A stretch of 39,170 bases of DNA, from positions 1 to 39,170 of the forward strand of contig SVQP01000018.1 of assembly GCA_015065285.1 (NCBI GenBank). The letters are read 5' to 3'. Shown here piece by piece: positions 22,201-31,434 of the stretch. This DNA is from Oscillospiraceae bacterium. GTDB taxonomy: Bacteria > Bacillota > Clostridia > Oscillospirales > CAG-272. The translations under genes were made by a program, and so were the position numbers. Each line of letters starts with the position of its first letter. Position 1 is the stretch's first letter. The notes below the pieces were generated by a model that was not told the origin of the DNA, searched no databases, and saw only the letters and a program-made list of their open reading frames with translations.

Positions 22201-25200
22201 AGATCAACGCCGGTGCAAGCGGCGGTACGATCCGTATCGATGATCAAAAGCAGCTGAATCTTCCCGAAAACGTGGAGATCAGCATTATTAGCGGTACACG
22301 CGCAGGTAACACCGTGACCGATGCAATTCTGCAGTTCACTCTTTCTGCAACGCAGTCCTCTACTGCAACCGTGATTCAGGAGCTGCTCTCCGAGGGTGAT
22401 ATCATTATTACCAATGCAACGTTGAACGGCACCACCATTCACACCGGTGAAGGATCGGTGCTGACGGCAAACGGCGGCAGCCAGCTTCTGCAAACAGGTC
22501 TGGATATCCCGATTCTTTCGGGTCTGATCACACAAAAGGATCTGATCACATACGCAAACGGAACACTGACCGTGCTGGAGGCAGTTACGCTGTCCGACGA
22601 CGCAACGGGCCAAATGAAGCAGCTTCCCGCAGGCGTTTACAAGGTCGAGGTTGCGGACAAGATGACCGTAGACAACGAAGAGCTGACCATTACCCTTGTG
22701 GGTAGAGGTATGACCCTGACCAAGACGGGCGAAGCCGCAATTGAGCTTCTGACCTCCGAGGACAAGAATCTCATTTATAAGATCAACACTGATGACCAAT
22801 GGAGCTTTGCAGACGATGTGATTACCGTCTCCTCCGGTCTGGTAGGTCTTTACAAGAACGGCAACGTTGCACTGATGCTTGACTCCAAGGATAGCCCCTT
22901 CCCCATCACTCAGAACGATACTTGGTCCGTCGACAACAACGTGCTGACCGTCAATGGTAAGGTTGTCATGAACGACTCGTACACCCTGCAAGATGCAGCA
23001 TATCAGTTTGACAATACTGATAGCTGGTCGTTGAACAACGGCATGGTGCTCAACACCGTCGGTGCTGTTACACTTAACAACAATGCATTGACAAAAGGTG
23101 ATCATCAAATCTCCCTCAGTCAGGATTGGGAAGTGACCGTTGCAGATGGTGGCTTAACTGCTACATTAGAGGTAAAGAACAGCATCACCAACTTCAATGG
23201 CGTTGTACTGGAACAAGGCACTTATACCATAATCACCAATGATAATTTTGATATTCTCACCGATGACAATGATAATATGTACCTCCGCGTAAATTCGGGG
23301 TATATCACATTAACTACCACCAACCAGAACTTTGAAGATATAACTCTAGGTGTGGGAGCGTATCCTTTAACCAACTGTGAAGCTAGCGGAACTGCCGGAT
23401 TAACAGCTAGCAGTTCTTGGGGGTTATTCAGCGGTTGGACTCATGGTCAAATAACAATTGGTGACCAAGCGGTTAATCTCTCAAGTGAAGAAAACAGATC
23501 TGTCACTTACTCAATCGTTAATGCTAGTAAAATAGCTCCTTTCGAAAATCCTTCACTCAGTATAACAGGTGTTGCATATCTCAAAGACAGCAGCAATACC
23601 GAATTAATGCAACTTGGAGAAAGTGAGCAAGATCGCTTTGCAATTACAGATATTACCACTGAATATGCACTTTCCGATATTTCCACCGTTTCCCTTACCG
23701 GAAGCATTTTGACCGTAAACGGATCTATATCCATTGAAGGGATAACGTATACCAGCGGCAATTATGCACTTTCCGGTAAAACCATTTATTTGGACGATGC
23801 CGGTAACCTTGTAGTCAGTACAAACACAAGCTTTACTTACAATGGTGCTACGGTGAATCTGGCACCCAACACGTATCCGATTGCGAAAGCAAGTACGTGG
23901 GATTATGACACTGTAGACGGTGTTCCTACCTTGACCGCTGACGGTCAGCTGGCTCTTGGCGAATTGACCCTGCCCACCGGTGTATATACGCTGCAAGGAC
24001 ATAGCGGCGTGACGCTCAACGGTGATGTACTTTCCGTGATTGGTTACGTTACGCTGAACGTAATCGGAGAAGAAACCGGCACGCAGCACACTACCATGGT
24101 CAATCTGTCTACAGGTGATTACCTGCTGACGCCTTACAGCTCGCTGACGTTGAGTGAGGAAACCGTTACCACTGCGGAAGGCGAGATCACCAGAGGCGTG
24201 TTTACCGTAATTGGTGACGTTAACGTATTCAACTCCGACGATTCCCTTTCTTTCAGTGACGAAACCTACAACTATCAGCTCAAAAACGTTATTTTCGTCT
24301 CCGCACTTGACAGTTTGAATCCCAAGCTGCATACCGTTGATGGCAATAACGCACAAATTCAGGGCAATGAGATTGTCATCAAGGGTGGCACGCTGACCGG
24401 ATCAACCGTTGCGATCACCAACGAGAATGGTGGCACAATCACAGTTGATGGCAACGTCATTTACGTCAAAAAAGGATTTAACCTGCAGTTGACGTCCGGT
24501 ATGCTTGCCAACGTGGCGGCAGACGGCACCGTTACCATTCTCTCGCTTGAGGTATCCGACGTTACCACGTCTTCTCTGAAATTCACCAATATGGTACTGC
24601 AGGGCGGTGTCAACGATACTATCACCATGCACGGTGTTTCCTTCGACCATACCGGTATTACAGTCAATTCAGCCGGTGGATCGTTGGTCATCAATGGGTA
24701 CAGTATTCCTATTGAGGGTGATACTCATTTTGCTTATCCCACCAACTCCGTGATCAGAAAAGATGACACCGACTCTATTACAATCTTCCCTCGCGGTTTC
24801 ATCGCTCAAAATTTGGGCACTTATATGAGATACTCGAATGGTAATTTCACGATTGTTGCAACGGTAGGACATTCGTATACCATTACGAATGCAACCGGTA
24901 CAGGCTTAGGCACAGAAGAGACCGGTACAATCACGGTCGGAGATGGTGGTGGTTTATTAAACTACCAAGGATACTATTTCTACGTTAACGAAGGTGTAAT
25001 TACCGTAACCGGTTCTTATTACAGAGGAAATTACATTGACTGGTTTAACACAGACCCCGGTTATTTTACTCCAAACGCCGACGGTTCTGTAACTCACACG
25101 TTCCAGAATGGTTCTGATGCTGCCAAAATCCCAACAGCAGCTGGAAGCGCTAACAATTTCAACCTTGACCTCTCCCCTGTTTATAACACAATCTTCCAGG

Positions 25201-25583
25201 ATGCAGCAATCACCATGGAAAAGGGTGCTATCGATCCTCCGTTTGCAACCGTTAAGCTTGCAACACTGGAGGGCAACACCACCTCGATTGCTGACGGCAA
25301 GGTCACCTACACCGGAACCAACTTTACCGATATCAAGAACGTTCTTCAAAACAACGGCTTGACTTGGACCGCAGTCATTGTTGACGGCGAGCACGTTTCC
25401 ATTTCGGACGGCGCGACTTACACCATCGCAGATGGCAAGCTGGTTGTCACGGGCGGCACCTCCACCATTGGCAAGGGTGCTCTGCTGACTACCGATGCCG
25501 ACGTCAACGTCAACTACAACACCTTTACCGGCAACTCTGATGCAACCTTCTACGTATTCGTAGAAATGCACTGCAGCAGGTAA
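19242..25583 (+). CDS. Giant exported surface protein with leucine-rich and tandem beta repeats
   Basis: 2113 residues, AAGGAGG start site, first gene after the riboswitch. A hydrophobic segment (residues 7-27) acts as signal or anchor. The next part (NLVNPGDDFEFQSWIVGHD, about 58-77) recalls TasA/camelysin proteins. About 195-250 resembles the start of pectin-lyase-like adhesin domains, and about 400-660 contains atypical Ig-like modules (ATIEWKTSDPDKVSATG). Residues about 785-905 are leucine-rich repeats (LENLTLSNIGMTDMAPLESL). About 1100-1680 is a series of roughly ten 35-45-residue beta repeats ending G-x-Y-x-[LI]. The final residues (VEMHCSR) are out of register: the natural C-terminal region continues in another frame from 25562. 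Likely an adhesin or matrix fibre; ligand unknown. Confidence 0.87.
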   Translation: MKQRKTFAIVLTIILILATVLTVFAAFRFEVQFPSKLNTFKYDQSQNLFTGQFESELNLVNPGDDFEFQSWIVGHDTTPLAYSYKLSLKTTDATPVDINASNADDHEELLNSIFVYLNDKIVGTLYSVIKDHAGMVGKDLYVLPGKTVEEGDDPDDTIRFELHLASNSTPYNGASLSLTVNCTATNHNAQQMSFVRDAAELAQAISEVNRGAADKTIVMYGGFEVPANLEVQKPCTFDVQDVTFAGPIAVNITSAPVDGVPTDIVTVLSTKSTCAAASGFSITAGAIDRKDSASNIAISGIENATSESVQYIVDNQFGSVEAHGITAGTEIDFSGKGFGCYIDSIAGSSLLTFADNKLTAGSTTASTVETVTITLTTGATHTHNIKVIGSSDAVLTQLLEGELKYLKDLTATDLSFSIPLPTVIKSKNATIEWKTSDPDKVSATGMCAPDANGYVTLTAVIRINDTIYTENFTYYTATLTNQDRLEAMISAMGNLTLNAIAQKNKDGTYTYNASFKDHVTLPTTTGSKQTMGTTELSTFDISKLWFEIDPTVYDFITFTTPHTCTETDKHETTLEHATGGDVVLEFSTFETLAQVKVNATFESGAPETVSSYFYINIELGDDSTLGDKILAYVQAQMNAVDVLQNMLDTRETGVESGNFTMPVEYHGFTIQYTVGINDAEIAQVNNDTGAFTVVPSKFKTSAHDVTVTVEVLSKNTGSTPSAIAQAEMYFTVPPVITNDQYGFAGDDLFFSIREQVMAAASPAYHADNKGKTDAASAYILQRDLGGEKATITTLVIDGDALEDQITSINGLAYFDKLTNLTIKNFSAAESAALAQTAVRAAATFGNLENLTLSNIGMTDMAPLESLSNLVTLDLSHNAGLTNITSLIKYDATQLKTLNISSTGVDMEYARPMLTEMYYEYAAANTTSEQKTPKYYYTHGYTPVADGALLLEPDAISVSFDASKNATVTVTGENLMVTNATFNNDKFKINAGASGGTIRIDDQKQLNLPENVEISIISGTRAGNTVTDAILQFTLSATQSSTATVIQELLSEGDIIITNATLNGTTIHTGEGSVLTANGGSQLLQTGLDIPILSGLITQKDLITYANGTLTVLEAVTLSDDATGQMKQLPAGVYKVEVADKMTVDNEELTITLVGRGMTLTKTGEAAIELLTSEDKNLIYKINTDDQWSFADDVITVSSGLVGLYKNGNVALMLDSKDSPFPITQNDTWSVDNNVLTVNGKVVMNDSYTLQDAAYQFDNTDSWSLNNGMVLNTVGAVTLNNNALTKGDHQISLSQDWEVTVADGGLTATLEVKNSITNFNGVVLEQGTYTIITNDNFDILTDDNDNMYLRVNSGYITLTTTNQNFEDITLGVGAYPLTNCEASGTAGLTASSSWGLFSGWTHGQITIGDQAVNLSSEENRSVTYSIVNASKIAPFENPSLSITGVAYLKDSSNTELMQLGESEQDRFAITDITTEYALSDISTVSLTGSILTVNGSISIEGITYTSGNYALSGKTIYLDDAGNLVVSTNTSFTYNGATVNLAPNTYPIAKASTWDYDTVDGVPTLTADGQLALGELTLPTGVYTLQGHSGVTLNGDVLSVIGYVTLNVIGEETGTQHTTMVNLSTGDYLLTPYSSLTLSEETVTTAEGEITRGVFTVIGDVNVFNSDDSLSFSDETYNYQLKNVIFVSALDSLNPKLHTVDGNNAQIQGNEIVIKGGTLTGSTVAITNENGGTITVDGNVIYVKKGFNLQLTSGMLANVAADGTVTILSLEVSDVTTSSLKFTNMVLQGGVNDTITMHGVSFDHTGITVNSAGGSLVINGYSIPIEGDTHFAYPTNSVIRKDDTDSITIFPRGFIAQNLGTYMRYSNGNFTIVATVGHSYTITNATGTGLGTEETGTITVGDGGGLLNYQGYYFYVNEGVITVTGSYYRGNYIDWFNTDPGYFTPNADGSVTHTFQNGSDAAKIPTAAGSANNFNLDLSPVYNTIFQDAAITMEKGAIDPPFATVKLATLEGNTTSIADGKVTYTGTNFTDIKNVLQNNGLTWTAVIVDGEHVSISDGATYTIADGKLVVTGGTSTIGKGALLTTDADVNVNYNTFTGNSDATFYVFVEMHCSR

Positions 25584-26008
25584 AGGTCACCTATTCGACC
25601 GTAGGCGGATTCACTTACGCACTGGTTGACGACATTCTGTTTGAGCCCTACGTGCTGCACGAGGATGAAGAAACCGGCTTGAAGTATCTGTTCCTGCTCT
25701 CCGAGGTTCCCACTATGACGCATACGCCCGGTGGTGCATACCTGCAGGTTGCTGACCGCATTTACTACGCAAACGGCAAGACCTCTTACGTCAACGTTGC
25801 GTGGAACGTTGTGGAAGGCGGTAATTATCTGGAGGTTGATCAGTACCTTGGTAAGATGAGATTCCAAACCCTTGATCTTACCGATGCGACCGATGCAGAA
25901 AGAGCTGCAGGCACAGCTATCAGAGAAGTGACTCTGCGTGCGCAGGTCAACGTTGACGGTAAGCTGACCGAGCGTTACTTCACCTTCACGGTCACCTACT
26001 ACTTATAA
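25562..26008 (+). pseudogene. C-terminal segment of the giant protein in a shifted frame
   Basis: From 25562 the second forward frame reads RNALQQVKVTYSTVGGFT and stays open for about 148 codons to TAA at 26006-26008, ending ERYFTFTVTYYL. Its composition and beta-rich character match the giant protein, and there is no ribosome site in front of it. The first possible start, GTG at 25652, lies well inside the segment. One missing base near 25560-25562 would join the frames as YVFV-RNALQQ. This may be a real mutation, phase variation or a sequencing error. I saw no slippery heptamer for programmed frameshifting. Confidence 0.7.
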
Positions 26009-26067
26009 TATGGAGGTGGCGCAACGTGAAAAACACTAATCAAACTACTACGAAAGGAGGCTCCCGT

Positions 26068-29000
26068 ATGAATCTCAGAACTCATAAGATCATAGTCATC
26101 ATTGCTCTGGCATTGGTTCTTTGTACGGGTGCTACCCTTCTGGCACAAGCACTTTTCCAGGCGTTTTCAGATGACGTTTCCGGCACGGTAAACGTCACTC
26201 CGCCCGCTGTTGACGGCAGCGCATATTACGTTGTCGTCAACAACGAGCAAGATCTGATCGAAGCAACCAAAGCAATCACCTACAACGACCCCGCAAGCAA
26301 CGCAAGGGCTGATGCAAACGTTGGCAGATGTATCGTGCTTTTGGGTGCTGATATCACGCTCAACAACGATCTGACCGTTACACGCGATTGCCACATCGAC
26401 CTTGGCGGCAAGAGTTTGGACCTGAACGGTTATGCGATCAACGTATTCCACACCTACAGCGGTGCATTCCTGATTGCCAACGGTAATCTGGTCAGCACCA
26501 AAACCGAAGGCAAGCCTGCAACGCAGGTCAAGGGTACGGTCAACGTCAATACGCCCCATGCGGCTGTATTGGTCGATGCTACCTACAGCGCAGATCAAAT
26601 CACGCTCAACACCACCGCGCTGAGCGACGAAATGGTTTGCATGTCCGCGCTCTCCATGGTTTGCGCTCACCTTTCCAACAGCCTTGGCGACCACGGTGTT
26701 TACGGTCTGCTTAACGAGATCACAGCCGACGGCTGCAAGCTTCCCGTGATGTCCGCGTTTGGTTGCTCCCATGCAAACGGTTGCGCGTTTATCACAAGTG
26801 ATGCGGATCTTCCCTATTGGTTCTTTGGCTATCAGGATATTCAAATCACCTACACAAGCAGCGATGCAGCCGTTATGAACAACTACGGCAAGGTAACCGG
26901 TACAGGCGTGACCACGCTGACTGCCAAGGTCACATACAACGGTGTCACCAAGGAAGCTCCCTTCACCGTACACGTACTGGGCTCCGATTCTGACTATGCG
27001 AAGGCAGCCATTGCGATTCTGCAGCATGATCTGAGTTCTTACAAAAAGGGTGATAATTACAACTTTGACACGCCCGTTGCCCTGCCTCATACCATGGTGG
27101 TCGGCAATCAGGTCGTCAACATGACCTATGCTGCAAGCGGCAGCAGCGCCCACGTCTCCACTCCCGATGGTGCACAGTATACCCTTTACACCACCACCTC
27201 GGAAACGGCAGTGGATCTGACCATTACGGCAACCTCGGGCACCTCTTCCGCAACCGGCACCATTCCCACCACGGGTCATGCCTCCGACGTTGAGGAAACC
27301 GAATACACCAAGGCAAACCGCATTATCAAGCAGCTGTTTGGCGGCGGTATTACGATCTACAAGGACGAGGATGATCAAGGCGCAGCCTACTACACCAGCC
27401 AGTCCCTGGCTTATGACGTAAATGATTACCCTGACAATTATGATTTCACCGGCATTGTCTTTGAATTGATCGGTGATAACCACGCAAGCTATGATATTAC
27501 GGGCACCAATCCCAATCAGACGCTGGTAGTTACCGGAACTCCCGAGCAGTACGTTTACATGGATACCGTATATCTGCGCGCGACGGTTACGATCAATGCG
27601 ATTCCGATCGTGATTAACGTTCCCGTCAATATTGTGGACAAGACGGTTGCTGCCGAAGGCGGTACGGTTGCTCAATTCCTTCCTTATTACCATTACTTCA
27701 ATCAGTTGTTCTCCACCACCACAGGTAATTATACCTATAGAGATTTCACCTTCCCGACAGGTTATCCCAACAGCCAGGTGCAGATCGAGTTCTATCTGGT
27801 CGATCCGGATGATTACACCTTCTCTGCTCTTGCTACCGATTATCTGACCGTATCCAAGGTGAATGGCGAATGGAGCTTTAACATCGATCCCGAAAAGATC
27901 GGTCGTACAGACCAAGAGCTGATCCTTGGCTACAGATACACGCTGGACGGTTCCAAATGGGAAAACTTTGATGCAGGCAAGGCGGACGGTAAGTTCACCT
28001 ACCTCACAATTCCCGGTGTTCTGAACACAACCGAGGACGTTGTGGACGAAGCACTGTACGGCATGCTGTTCAAGATCTATCATCCCGAGGCGCTTCTCGA
28101 TGAGGATACGGACACTTGGGATTACACCTACAAAACCGACTATATTCTGACCTCCCGTCTGAACAGAGTCGTGGATCAAACTCAATTGAACTTCTCAAGT
28201 ACAGGTGTCACCACGGTTAAGAACTATAAGGGTATTGAGTTTTTGAGCGGTGCAACAGGCATTAATCTGGACGGTGCTCTTACCAGAGGTACTACAACTA
28301 ATTTTACTACCATGACCACGTATCTGACTCAGATGACCAATCTGGAGTACCTCAATCTGGCAAACAACAACATTCAGGATAGCGAAGGCGGCTTCAATTT
28401 CGGTGCAACCACCGACGTCATTGCCCCGCTGACCGTTCTGACTAAGATGAACGAAATTCACCTTGAGAACAACGTCATTCATGATTTCACTTCCCTGATT
28501 GATTTCCCTGAGCTTAAGACCGCATACGTCTACGGTAACGTGCCTACGTTTAACGGCTTTGGCATTGGTTTTATTGACAATATGATTGCAGACGTATTAC
28601 AGCAGGTTTACGGTTCTGTGGGCGCTACTAATACCGCAACCTTTGCAGCATTGCACGCAACCGGTACCACCATTTATAATAAGACCAATGGTGATGACCC
28701 CGTTGCCTTTACTCCCGAAGCGGAAACAACAAATATGTATCTGGCATTCTCGAATATTGAGTATCAGGATAAGCTGTATGAGGGCGTTCCGATTGAGAGT
28801 GTATGGGCAACCATGAGCACCGATCCGCAGGCTTACGGTATTGCAAAGAAAATGCCTACCAACTATGCTACCTATAAGAACGGTGCGCAATCCAGTGGCA
28901 CGTTCGAGAACAAGATCTCGTTTGAAAAGATCTCCGACACCGAATTTGCTCTGGTTTATACGGATTATATCATAGCTAAGCCTTCGGATGACAGCGACAA

Positions 29001-29124
29001 TCTCTGGGGCTACATCTTCGGAACCAACCAGGAGCTGGCATTCGAGTATTCCGTTAAATTCAGATTCAAGGTAACCCGTGTAGATGCGAACGGCAATCCT
29101 ATCGTAAAAACCCCTACTACCTAA
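26068..29124 (+). CDS. Large exported leucine-rich-repeat surface protein, relative of the giant
   Basis: 1018 residues from ATG 26068, chosen for its AAAGGAGG at 26053-26060; a GTG at 26026 with GGAGGTG upstream would add 14 residues. A hydrophobic segment (KIIVIIALALVLCTGATLLAQALF) follows a short basic start. About residues 45-130 resemble a pectin-lyase-like adhesin opening (VNNEQDLIEATKAI, then IVLLGADITLNNDLTVT). About 270-320 is an atypical Ig-like module (ITYTSSDAAVMNNYGKVTG). Residues about 755-830 are leucine-rich repeats (LEYLNLANNNIQD, MNEIHLENNVIHDF). The layout mirrors the first gene, suggesting duplication and divergence. It lacks an LPXTG-type sorting signal. Probably part of the same surface structure. 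Confidence 0.85.
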   Translation: MNLRTHKIIVIIALALVLCTGATLLAQALFQAFSDDVSGTVNVTPPAVDGSAYYVVVNNEQDLIEATKAITYNDPASNARADANVGRCIVLLGADITLNNDLTVTRDCHIDLGGKSLDLNGYAINVFHTYSGAFLIANGNLVSTKTEGKPATQVKGTVNVNTPHAAVLVDATYSADQITLNTTALSDEMVCMSALSMVCAHLSNSLGDHGVYGLLNEITADGCKLPVMSAFGCSHANGCAFITSDADLPYWFFGYQDIQITYTSSDAAVMNNYGKVTGTGVTTLTAKVTYNGVTKEAPFTVHVLGSDSDYAKAAIAILQHDLSSYKKGDNYNFDTPVALPHTMVVGNQVVNMTYAASGSSAHVSTPDGAQYTLYTTTSETAVDLTITATSGTSSATGTIPTTGHASDVEETEYTKANRIIKQLFGGGITIYKDEDDQGAAYYTSQSLAYDVNDYPDNYDFTGIVFELIGDNHASYDITGTNPNQTLVVTGTPEQYVYMDTVYLRATVTINAIPIVINVPVNIVDKTVAAEGGTVAQFLPYYHYFNQLFSTTTGNYTYRDFTFPTGYPNSQVQIEFYLVDPDDYTFSALATDYLTVSKVNGEWSFNIDPEKIGRTDQELILGYRYTLDGSKWENFDAGKADGKFTYLTIPGVLNTTEDVVDEALYGMLFKIYHPEALLDEDTDTWDYTYKTDYILTSRLNRVVDQTQLNFSSTGVTTVKNYKGIEFLSGATGINLDGALTRGTTTNFTTMTTYLTQMTNLEYLNLANNNIQDSEGGFNFGATTDVIAPLTVLTKMNEIHLENNVIHDFTSLIDFPELKTAYVYGNVPTFNGFGIGFIDNMIADVLQQVYGSVGATNTATFAALHATGTTIYNKTNGDDPVAFTPEAETTNMYLAFSNIEYQDKLYEGVPIESVWATMSTDPQAYGIAKKMPTNYATYKNGAQSSGTFENKISFEKISDTEFALVYTDYIIAKPSDDSDNLWGYIFGTNQELAFEYSVKFRFKVTRVDANGNPIVKTPTT

Positions 29125-29140
29125 GAAAGGAGGCGCAAGA

Positions 29141-30643
29141 ATGGAACAGACACAAAAAGAGCAAAGCTTGTTAGTTTTGCAAAAGAGGCTGCCGATGCTG
29201 GTCACGATGGCTGTGGCGATCGTGCTCTGCTGCGCAGTTGTCATGAACTTTACCCGCGCGTGGTACTCCAACAACCTTGACGCCTCCGCCGAGGGTATGC
29301 AGATCATCTCCGAATCCCCGGACGTTGCATATTCGTTAACCATTTACCGCAGTGGTTATCAGGTTTACCCTAAAAATGAATCCCCCTACCCCGAGCCTCT
29401 GGACGGTCTGCTTCCCGGTGAAGAGTATATCTTCCTGCTCAAGCTCAACCGTGATACCAGTGCTTTGCAGTCCATTCTGAAATTGGACGTTGGTTTCTTG
29501 GGCATTGAAGGTTATCCTCTTGGCACAACCTACTCTGTTATCACCAACTCCAAGGCTGCCGAGACCCAGATCATCAAAAACGCAGGTAACTCGACGGTCG
29601 AAATCTTCGGCGACAGCTTCTACGTAGTAGACGGTGCACCCGTACAGAATTCGGACGGTTCCTACAACATCCTTCCCGCGGAAGGCAAGGACTGGGCGAT
29701 TCTGGTGCAAGACTATGCCGGATATCAGACATGGCTTGAGGCAAACAGCGACGGTAGTTTGACCGATACGGAATTGAACAATTTGTCCGACAGCGGTAAA
29801 ATCTTCTATGCAAAGAGCTTTCTTGTATCGGGCTTTAGCAATGAGCTTCAAAAGGTCGGGATTCCGATCAACAGCACTACCTCCACCACCGAAACCTTTG
29901 ATTTCTTCACCTTCCCCCCTGAGTTGATTGACCTCAAGGGCAGCACGACCTTTACCGTTACCGGTGCTGCTTATACCGGTAGAGAGGGTCTTTACAAGGT
30001 AACTCCTGCAAAGGATGCCAATGGTAATCTGGTCTCCTCTACAATTACCATTTATCATGAAAATGACGGTGCTCCCTGCCCTCACACGTCTTCTCAGTTT
30101 ACCGTAGCGGGCTACAACGTCACTGAAAATGCCGACGGTTCCCTCACCTTTACCGAGCAGTACGATGGATCCGGTCAGGTATCGCAGGTACTGGGTACTA
30201 TTCAGGCAGGTACCGGTAGCTATTCCACGCAGGTATTCAACGTAGGTGTGTACAACAAAGGCGATCCGATCCTGCTTGATCCCGATCAGGATAAGAATCC
30301 CGCTCAGCTTCAATTCAAGACACTGCAGGAAATTCTTGAAGAATTCCAAAAGGTTGGCGTTGAGGGTCAGACCTCTGTGTTTACAGAGCAGACACTTCAG
30401 TACAGCACCGCAATGGAGTTTGATCAGAACAATCAGTATCTCTACCAGAACACCTGGGGTGCTATGAGCAAAGAAACACAATCGCTGGTTATTCCCTTTG
30501 CGATCAAGATTTCGACGGCTCAGGATGCAAAAGACAAGCATATTATTCTGTCCGCATCGGACCTTTCCAACATCGCGTTTAAGGTAGATGCGATCTACAT
30601 CAACTCCGTTCCTGACGAATCCGGACAAGGAGGTCAATCATGA
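29141..30643 (+). CDS. TasA/camelysin-like exported protein
   Basis: 500 residues, AAAGGAGG start site 16 bases after the previous gene. Residues 17-37 form a hydrophobic segment, followed by TRAWYSNNLDASAEGMQI, which resembles the mature start of TasA/camelysin-type proteins (aromatic-Phe/Trp-Ser/Asp-Asn). DGLLPGEEYIFLLKLNR (about 86-102) is the L-x-PG-[DE] pattern seen in that group. The remainder is beta-rich with asparagine/serine/threonine-rich loops and no recognisable enzyme motif. A matrix-fibre or surface-filament subunit is the best inference. No SipW-like signal peptidase gene is in the window. The stop overlaps the next start by ATGA, implying translational coupling. Confidence 0.83.
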   Translation: MEQTQKEQSLLVLQKRLPMLVTMAVAIVLCCAVVMNFTRAWYSNNLDASAEGMQIISESPDVAYSLTIYRSGYQVYPKNESPYPEPLDGLLPGEEYIFLLKLNRDTSALQSILKLDVGFLGIEGYPLGTTYSVITNSKAAETQIIKNAGNSTVEIFGDSFYVVDGAPVQNSDGSYNILPAEGKDWAILVQDYAGYQTWLEANSDGSLTDTELNNLSDSGKIFYAKSFLVSGFSNELQKVGIPINSTTSTTETFDFFTFPPELIDLKGSTTFTVTGAAYTGREGLYKVTPAKDANGNLVSSTITIYHENDGAPCPHTSSQFTVAGYNVTENADGSLTFTEQYDGSGQVSQVLGTIQAGTGSYSTQVFNVGVYNKGDPILLDPDQDKNPAQLQFKTLQEILEEFQKVGVEGQTSVFTEQTLQYSTAMEFDQNNQYLYQNTWGAMSKETQSLVIPFAIKISTAQDAKDKHIILSASDLSNIAFKVDAIYINSVPDESGQGGQS

Positions 30644-31428
30644 GTAAAAAGCTAAACGTTGCTACGTTCTCTTTGACCATTGCAACCGGTATTTCACTGG
30701 CTCTGGCACTTACGACCACCTTCAGCTGGTTCAGTAGCCGTTTGATTACTCAGGAATTCCCCTTCACCACGGCAAGACTTGCATCCATCGTAACCTTGGA
30801 AAAGGGCGTGGATTTCGACTGTGATGGCTATTTGGATATTGATCAAACCTCCAAGAAGGAAATGTTTGAAAACGAGATCAAGATCCAGGACCCGAACAAT
30901 GCGCAAAAGCTGCTGCCCGCAATGAAGCTGGAAAACCTGCTCCCCTCTCAGGTTCACACCTACAGACTGACCGTTATTAACAACGGTACGGTTGACAGTA
31001 AAATCGTCATTCAGTTTGCCTCAAGCACACAGACCGATTTGAAGCTGCTCAACCTGCTGGTTGCAAGACCGATTTACATTGATGAAAACAATCAAGTACT
31101 TCGCGGAACCGATACGTATTTAGGAAGCATGCAGAAGGATGCGGAAATTGAAAATTTGTATACCGCAGAATTCTTGAATGACAGCAAATACGGTAGTATC
31201 GTTCTTCCCAAGGATTACACGTTGGTTGAGATTGACGGTGAACCTCGTGAGTACTTCTTCCAGATTGAGATGCTGACCTACGAGCAAGTAAAAACATATC
31301 AGCCCGATATGACTTACGAGCAGTACATGGCATATGCAGCTCAGGGAATCGACTACGCAGGAACCATTTATCTCTCCGTGCTCCTCGAAGCAGAAGATCT
31401 TGGTGTTGCACAAGAACCTACCAATTAA
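30640..31428 (+). CDS. Small TasA/camelysin-like exported protein
   Basis: 262 residues, last gene of the operon; ATGA overlap with the preceding gene and GGAGG just before the start. The N-terminus (VATFSLTIATGISLALALTTTFSWFSSR) is a signal segment followed by an aromatic F-S-W-F motif like that in the preceding protein. ENLLPSQVHTYRLTVINNGTVDSKIVIQFAS (about 100-130) closely follows the TasA/camelysin pattern, in which a proline turn precedes a strand and an I-x-N-x-G. This is probably a fibre subunit or anchoring partner. A strong terminator follows. Confidence 0.83.
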   Translation: MSKKLNVATFSLTIATGISLALALTTTFSWFSSRLITQEFPFTTARLASIVTLEKGVDFDCDGYLDIDQTSKKEMFENEIKIQDPNNAQKLLPAMKLENLLPSQVHTYRLTVINNGTVDSKIVIQFASSTQTDLKLLNLLVARPIYIDENNQVLRGTDTYLGSMQKDAEIENLYTAEFLNDSKYGSIVLPKDYTLVEIDGEPREYFFQIEMLTYEQVKTYQPDMTYEQYMAYAAQGIDYAGTIYLSVLLEAEDLGVAQEPTN

Positions 31429-31434
31429 CCCCCC

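Noticed and set aside
19410-23108. Very long open frame of 1232 codons on the strand opposite the giant gene
   Set aside because: It is a shadow caused by the codon usage of the giant gene; it lacks a credible start signal, and its protein is rich in odd cysteine/glycine runs.
25540-25583. Programmed ribosomal frameshift at the end of the giant gene
   Set aside because: No slippery heptamer and no obvious stimulatory structure; a single-base loss is simpler.
26167-30637. Long opposite-strand frames behind the other operon genes
   Set aside because: Same composition effect; no ribosome sites, and they run against well-supported genes with anchors and domains.
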